This document shows, in pieces, positions 56,429 to 64,000 of a stretch of 64,000 nt of DNA; position 1 is the first letter of the stretch, and every line of letters begins with the position of its first letter. The stretch lies in assembly GCF_027946175.1 (NCBI RefSeq), contig NZ_AP026671.1:1302001-1366000 (forward strand), in the 5' to 3' direction. The notes under the pieces are model-generated. The model was not told the origin of the DNA, did not search any database, and was given only the letters and a program-made list of their open reading frames with translations. This stretch comes from Nitratiruptor tergarcus DSM 16512 (GTDB taxonomy: Bacteria; Campylobacterota; Campylobacteria; Campylobacterales; Nitratiruptoraceae). Both the position numbers and the translations under genes were made by a program.

Positions 56429-56940
56429 TATTTCATTTGGCTTTGATACGTTACAATAATCTATTGTATATTACAAAGTGCGATATATTGATTTTACAGC
56501 ACAGTTTCATAGTATGTAAAGAGTTAAGCTAATGATTACAGCTGCAACGGTAAGCGATGCAAGGATCACTCCAGCTACTACCCCCTCGATAATTCCCTCT
56601 ATTGTCGCTCTCAATGTATTTATGGCTCTCATATCTGCATTATAGCGTAGTGCCTTGGATGTCCACATAATGGACACCATGAGGCGCATTTTTGCAAAGG
56701 TACTGAGTAAAAAACAACGAGGCGGGTAGTGCAAGCCCCGACATTTTTTTAGCTGAAGTAAAAAATAAAAAGGTGATATATGAAAGAGGTATATGGTACT
56801 GATGCTGATCTTGGATGGTAGTTATATTTAGTCAACTCTTGGACTCAACAACAGCATAGAAGCCCCTACATTATCGGCTTTTGCAGAAGTTTACTAACTA
56901 TAACCGAATTAACACTAACGCTATAACCAAAGGCAACGCA
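56429..56940. other. Mostly non-coding stretch between IS and small membrane gene
   Basis: On the minus strand a short frame ending at 56,507 codes for a hydrophobic 41-residue segment starting ATG 56,630-56,632 (GIIEGVVAGVILASLTVAAV); a TATAAT sits 8 bases before it but no ribosome site. A TGTCCA/TGGACA inverted pair is at 56,660-56,676. I do not call a gene here with confidence. Confidence 0.4.
56723..56752 (-). repeat. Long inverted repeat, right copy
   Basis: Inverted partner of 55,224-55,252. On the minus strand it opens a 34-codon frame from the ATG at 56,742-56,744. Confidence 0.65.
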
Positions 56941-57177
56941 ATGGAAGTTATCGTTTTGCTTATCATCTCCTACTTAATTGTGAGCATACTCCACGCAAGA
57001 GCCGAGTATGTACTTATCCCCCTGGTGTGGATCGTCTTGCTTGACTCCTCTAAAGAGGTAACTGCACTCACAATCTTTGCAGGAGTAACTCTATCCTTAT
57101 TGGTGCTGGGCTGCTGCAAGATGGCAGACGACATAAAAAAATCCATTAAAAGATGGATGGCAAAAAACTTTTTTTAA
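56941..57177 (+). CDS. Small membrane protein of the element
   Basis: 78 aa from the ATG at 56,941, with AAAGG upstream. Two hydrophobic helices (about 2-17 and 40-60) and a basic C-terminal tail (KKSIKRWMAKNFF). No family recognised; holin-like size but no phage lysis context. Confidence 0.55.
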   Translation: MEVIVLLIISYLIVSILHARAEYVLIPLVWIVLLDSSKEVTALTIFAGVTLSLLVLGCCKMADDIKKSIKRWMAKNFF

Positions 57178-57592
57178 CTCTATTTACCAACTTTATTCAC
57201 TCCTACTCTTTAAGGTTAAAAAAATAAAGATGTTTGAAAAGCATACTTTTCAATACTATTAGCCCCATTTTTTACCGCTTATAGACTTCAAAAATCTAAG
57301 TTTAAGGATACGAACCTTAAATGGATTGATTTTTATCTCTATTGATTAAGATTTATAACCATTTATAGATTTAGAAGCTTAATTCTTAAAAAAATGATAT
57401 AGCTCTTTTGATTTATGATAATTGCTTATGATGTATATGTATTGATTTCGTTACTAATAATAGCATAATTCTATAATCATAGGAAAAGTTTATGAGTAGT
57501 TACAAGTTGTGATTAAAAAGAGGACACCCAGGAGGACACCCACCGCTTTCTTAAACTTTTCAAAACCCTCTAAAATATCGATTTTATGGTAT
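57178..57592. other. Non-coding right end of the element
   Basis: Very AT-rich, no convincing gene. It contains a TTTAAGG/CCTTAAA hairpin (57,301-57,321) and the right arm-type repeats. Confidence 0.6.
57520..57542. repeat. Right arm-type direct repeats
   Basis: GAGGACACCCA at 57,520-57,530 and 57,532-57,542, again at 12-bp period, same orientation as the left pair. Confidence 0.7.
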
Positions 57593-57633
57593 GTCCCGGG
57601 CGGGATTCGAACCCACGACCTTCGGATTAGGAA
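57591..57633. repeat. Right att site
   Basis: Partner of 47,464-47,506. It forms the 3' half of the intact tRNA-Arg, from the anticodon to beyond the 3' end, and was therefore supplied by the element. Confidence 0.92.
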
Positions 57634-57665
57634 TCCGATGCTCTATCCTGCTGAGCTACCGGGAC
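57593..57665 (-). tRNA. tRNA-Arg (anticodon CCT)
   Basis: 73 nt on the minus strand, acceptor GTCCCGG/CCGGGAC, anticodon stem TCGGA/TCCGA with loop TTCCTAA (anticodon CCT, codon AGG), T-loop TTCGAAT. CCA is not encoded. The 5' half is host, the 3' half came with the element. Confidence 0.95.
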
Positions 57666-57946
57666 GCACAAACATATATTGTACCAGTAGGAGTAAAGGC
57701 ACTATGAGGAGTATTTGGCTCGCTCTCTAAGCGATCACCTGGCTGTAATCTTATCGTCTTACCATCTTGTGTAATTTCTAAAACACCATCAATTATCCAT
57801 CGCACTTCATAGTGTGGATGTGAATGCACTGGATAGCTTGTATGTGGCTCGTCATGCCATGTGAAGATATTGAAGAAACCCTCCTTTTGGAGAGTCTCTT
57901 TGATTGTTTTTTCGTCTCTTATACCGGTTTTTATAACCTTAGCCAT
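57656..57946 (-). CDS. Small cupin protein
   Basis: 96 aa from the ATG at 57,944-57,946, overlapping the fusA stop. The cupin motif reads [14 protein letters not shown] and [15 protein letters not shown], with the His/Glu set for a metal. Substrate unknown. The stop codon TAG lies inside the tRNA-Arg gene: the last 10 bases are also the tRNA 5' end. Confidence 0.85.
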   Translation of the reverse strand: MAKVIKTGIRDEKTIKETLQKEGFFNIFTWHDEPHTSYPVHSHPHYEVRWIIDGVLEITQDGKTIRLQPGDRLESEPNTPHSAFTPTGTIYVCASR

Positions 57947-60017
57947 TACGTTTTTTGATGATCTCATCTGCAACGTTTTTAGGTACCTCTTCATAATGAT
58001 CAAATTCCATAGAGTAAGTACCTCGACCCTGTGTGAAAGATCGTAAATCAGTTGAATATCCAAACATCTCTGCAAGTGGAACCATAGCAGTTACGATTTT
58101 GTTACCTGCTCTATCTTCCATGCTTTGTACTTGACCACGTCTTCTGTTGATATCACCAATCACATCACCCATGTACTCTTCCGGAACTTCGACCTCTACT
58201 TTCATGATTGGCTCAAGAAGTACCGGATTTGCTTTTTTCGCTGCTTCTTTAAAAGCCATAGATCCAGCGATTTTAAATGCCATTTCACTAGAGTCAACAT
58301 CGTGGTAGCTTCCATCATAAAGTGTAGCTTTTACATCAACTACTGGATATCCAGCTACAACACCGTTTTGCATTGCCTCTTGGATACCTTTATCAACTGC
58401 TGGGATATACTCTTTTGGAATAACACCACCGGTGATGTTGTTTACAAACTCATACCCTTTACCAGGCTCTTGTGGTTCAAGTTTGATAAATACATGACCA
58501 TATTGACCACGACCACCAGACTGTTTTGCATATTTGTACTCTTGATCAACAGGAGCTTTGATAGTTTCTCTATATGCAACTTGTGGCTGACCAACTTCTG
58601 CATCTACTTTAAATTCACGCTTCATTCGATCAACGATGATTTCAAGGTGCAATTCGCCCATACCAGAAATAATTGTCTGACCAGTCTCTTCATCAGTATG
58701 AACTCTAAAGCTTGGATCCTCTTCTGCAAGTTTCGCTAATGCTGTAGCCATTTTCTCTTGGTCTGCTTTTGTTTTTGGCTCAACTGCAACAGAGATAACT
58801 GGCTCTGGGAACTCCATCTTTTCCAAAATAACTGGATGATTTTCATCACAAAGAGTATCACCAGTTAGTGTATATTTAAGTCCAACAACTGCACCAATCT
58901 CACCTGCTGGAAGCTCTTTAATCTCTTCACGCTTATTTGCATGCATTTTGAGAAGTCGACCAACGCGCTCTTTTTTCTCTTTTGTTGAGTTAAGTACATA
59001 GCTTCCGCTAGCAATCTGTCCTCTATAGACTCGAATGAATGAGAGCTGTCCAACAAATGGGTCTGTCATAATTTTGAATGCAAGTGCAGCAAATGGCCCA
59101 TTGTCTGTAGATTCAACACTTACTTCCTCTCCCGTTTTTGGATCAATTCCTTTGATCCAGCTAACTTCTGTTGGGGCTGGAAGATAATCAACAACTGCAT
59201 CAAGGAGTGTTTGTACCCCTTTATTTTTAAATGCACTACCACAAAGCATTGGCGTGATAGTCATATCTAGAGTACCTTTTTTGATACCTTTTTTGATCTC
59301 TTCTATTGTAAGCTCTTCACCACCAAGATATTTATCTAAAAGCTCTTCATCAGTTTCAGCAACAGCTTCGATAAGTTTTTCTCTATACTCTTCTGCTTTT
59401 TCTTTAAGATCTTCTGGGATATCGATTACTTCATATTTTGCTCCCATTGTCTCATCATCCCAGACAATTCCTTTCATCTCTACAAGATCAACAACTCCAC
59501 GGAAGTTGTCTTCTGCACCTATAGGAATCTGAATAGGAACTGGATTAGCTTTGAGTCTTTCACGAATCTGATTTTCAACATTGAAAAAGTCTGCTCCAAT
59601 TCTATCCATTTTGTTTACAAAAACGATTCTTGGAACATGGTATTTATTTGCCTGTCTCCATACTGTCTCAGACTGAGGCTGCACACCACCAACAGCACAA
59701 AAAACTGCTACAGCACCATCAAGAACACGCATACTTCGCTCAACTTCAATTGTAAAGTCCACGTGTCCTGGAGTATCGATAATGTTAATTTGGTGATCTT
59801 TCCAAAAACATGTAGTTGCAGCAGAAGTAATGGTGATACCGCGCTCTTTTTCCTGATCCATCCAGTCCATTGTCGCAGCACCTTCGTGCACCTCACCTAT
59901 TTTATGAGAGATTCCTGTGTAGTAGAGAATTCGCTCTGTCGTAGTGGTTTTTCCTGCATCAATATGTGCAGCAATACCTATATTTCTAACCTTTTCTATA
60001 GGAGTCTTTCTTGCCAT
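57939..60017 (-). CDS. fusA: Elongation factor G
   Basis: The 692-aa GTPase moves the ribosome along mRNA. G1 is [20 protein letters not shown]3 [20 protein letters not shown] and G4 [11 protein letters not shown]; length and ending ([20 protein letters not shown]) are standard. It follows rpsG in the classical str operon order. Confidence 0.98.
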   Translation of the reverse strand: MARKTPIEKVRNIGIAAHIDAGKTTTTERILYYTGISHKIGEVHEGAATMDWMDQEKERGITITSAATTCFWKDHQINIIDTPGHVDFTIEVERSMRVLDGAVAVFCAVGGVQPQSETVWRQANKYHVPRIVFVNKMDRIGADFFNVENQIRERLKANPVPIQIPIGAEDNFRGVVDLVEMKGIVWDDETMGAKYEVIDIPEDLKEKAEEYREKLIEAVAETDEELLDKYLGGEELTIEEIKKGIKKGTLDMTITPMLCGSAFKNKGVQTLLDAVVDYLPAPTEVSWIKGIDPKTGEEVSVESTDNGPFAALAFKIMTDPFVGQLSFIRVYRGQIASGSYVLNSTKEKKERVGRLLKMHANKREEIKELPAGEIGAVVGLKYTLTGDTLCDENHPVILEKMEFPEPVISVAVEPKTKADQEKMATALAKLAEEDPSFRVHTDEETGQTIISGMGELHLEIIVDRMKREFKVDAEVGQPQVAYRETIKAPVDQEYKYAKQSGGRGQYGHVFIKLEPQEPGKGYEFVNNITGGVIPKEYIPAVDKGIQEAMQNGVVAGYPVVDVKATLYDGSYHDVDSSEMAFKIAGSMAFKEAAKKANPVLLEPIMKVEVEVPEEYMGDVIGDINRRRGQVQSMEDRAGNKIVTAMVPLAEMFGYSTDLRSFTQGRGTYSMEFDHYEEVPKNVADEIIKKRNG

Positions 60018-60116
60018 CTGTTATCCTTTATCGTTTTTGGAGAATTATGTTTTTATATGTGTAGTAACGAGAGAAGTTCTCTCGTTCTTTGAAGAAATCC
60101 GTAATATCGGTTTTTT

Positions 60117-60599
<483 letters not shown>

Positions 60600-60690
60600 T
60601 CAATTTTTTAATTTACTCAGACGACTAAGCCTCGCCTGTGGCTATGAGTGAGTCATTAAATCTCTTTAATTTCTCACTATTTTTTTACGA

Positions 60691-61062
60691 TTATTTTGGT
60701 TTTTTAGTACCGTATTTTGATCGTGATTTCTTTCTGTTTGCAACACCCGCAGTATCGAGTGCTCCTCTAACAATGTGATATTTCACACCTGGTAAGTCTT
60801 TTACCCTACCACCACGTACTAGAACAATAGAGTGTTCTTGGAGGTTGTGACCTTCACCTGGAATATAGCTAATTACCTCATATCCTGAAGTAAGTCTTAC
60901 CTTTGCAACTTTACGAAGTGCAGAGTTTGGTTTTTTAGGTGTAGTAGTATAAACTCTTGTACATACTCCTCTTCTTTGAGGGCATTTTACAAGAGCAGGC
61001 GATTTAGACTTTTTAATGACCTTTTTTCTCTCTTTTCTTACCAACTGGTTGATTGTAGGCAC
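60691..61062 (-). CDS. rpsL: 30S ribosomal protein S12
   Basis: 123 aa. The decoding-centre segments [14 protein letters not shown] and GHNLQEHS are present, including the Lys of TTPKKPNS linked to streptomycin response in other bacteria. It is 91 bp after rpoC. Confidence 0.98.
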   Translation of the reverse strand: MPTINQLVRKERKKVIKKSKSPALVKCPQRRGVCTRVYTTTPKKPNSALRKVAKVRLTSGYEVISYIPGEGHNLQEHSIVLVRGGRVKDLPGVKYHIVRGALDTAGVANRKKSRSKYGTKKPK

Positions 61063-61153
61063 GTTCTCTTCCTTTCTCTAAAATTAGTGGCTAATTATAT
61101 GGAAATTTAAATTATATTTAGCTTAAATTAAACTTTATATAAGTTTGACGAGG

Positions 61154-64000
<2,847 letters not shown>

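Larger units (their letters stand above)
47464..57633. mobile_element. Integrative element in tRNA-Arg(CCT)
   Basis: An element of about 10.2 kb bounded by a tRNA 3'-half repeat. It contains a toxin-antitoxin pair, a tyrosine integrase (frameshifted), a small AlpA-like protein, a CI-like repressor, a replication operon (zinc-less CHC2-like, TOPRIM, SF3 helicase) with an iteron cluster, and an IS. No capsid, packaging or conjugation gene is visible, so it is a satellite-like or plasmid-like integrative element rather than a full prophage. Confidence 0.88.

Noticed and set aside
56630-56744. Two very short minus-strand frames (34 and 41 codons)
   Set aside because: No ribosome site and no recognised family; mentioned only as possible remnants or small membrane peptide.
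57509-57730. Frame crossing the right att site and tRNA
   Set aside because: It reads antisense through a tRNA gene and the cupin gene; no support as protein.

Overview
The window looks like a chromosomal segment of a Campylobacterota (Epsilonproteobacteria) bacterium, probably a respiratory autotroph of the Nitratiruptor/Sulfurimonas/Nautilia kind. This is inferred from gene content, not from a marker-gene search. The main clues are a complete 14-gene nuo operon with two NuoG genes and the usual NuoE/NuoF replaced by a small NuoE-position protein and a GltD-like flavoprotein. A plasminogen-binding-domain protein precedes glcD, and PglF/PglE-like sugar genes are present. DNA is AT-rich, genes are tightly packed and frequently overlap, and TTG or GTG starts are common.

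Layout. 1-12 kb is housekeeping: Nudix hydrolase (partial), mgtE, M23 peptidase, PgbA-like protein, glcD, YihY-like membrane protein, comEC, dnaB, ispG, tRNA-Arg(GCG), a phosphoribosyltransferase, a UbiA-type prenyltransferase and miaA. 12.2-29.6 kb is the nuo operon, read leftward from nuoA to nuoN. The two NuoG genes share an apparently identical 619-bp block, a likely gene-conversion tract. 29.7-38.4 kb holds an AAA+ ATPase, nfo, small envelope proteins, a three-gene nucleotide-sugar module, a Mut7-C protein and a metallophosphoesterase whose only sensible start codon is ATA. 38.3-41.1 kb holds a GGDEF protein and a divergent pair, an S24-type self-cleaving repressor facing a Y-family DNA polymerase, which suggests a local damage-response circuit. 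41.1-47.3 kb holds an RRM protein and an unusual chemosensory cluster: a soluble double-module receptor, a triple CheW-like protein, CheR, an unknown and CheB, with no CheA or CheY in the cluster.

47,464-57,633 is an integrative element of about 10.2 kb inserted in the 3' half of a tRNA-Arg(CCT) gene. A 32-bp identical core (43-bp near-repeat) marks both ends, and paired 11-bp direct repeats lie just inside each end. It carries a toxin-antitoxin pair, a frameshifted tyrosine integrase, an unknown 315-aa protein followed by 24-25-bp repeats, an AlpA-like protein, and a CI-like repressor with a divergent operator/promoter region. A replication operon follows, encoding a CHC2-like protein without zinc ligands, a separate TOPRIM protein and an SF3 helicase. 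Immediately downstream is a roughly 270-bp non-coding cluster of ten ATGGRCG-type motifs in mostly diverging orientation around an AT-rich palindrome, a strong candidate replication origin. A complete IS481-like element (1,096 bp, 5-bp target duplication) has inserted further downstream, and its transposase stop codon lies in the target duplication. An exact 27-bp copy of that IS end stands alone at 41,484.

57.6-64 kb returns to core genes: intact tRNA-Arg(CCT), a cupin gene ending inside the tRNA, fusA, rpsG, rpsL and the 3' part of rpoC.
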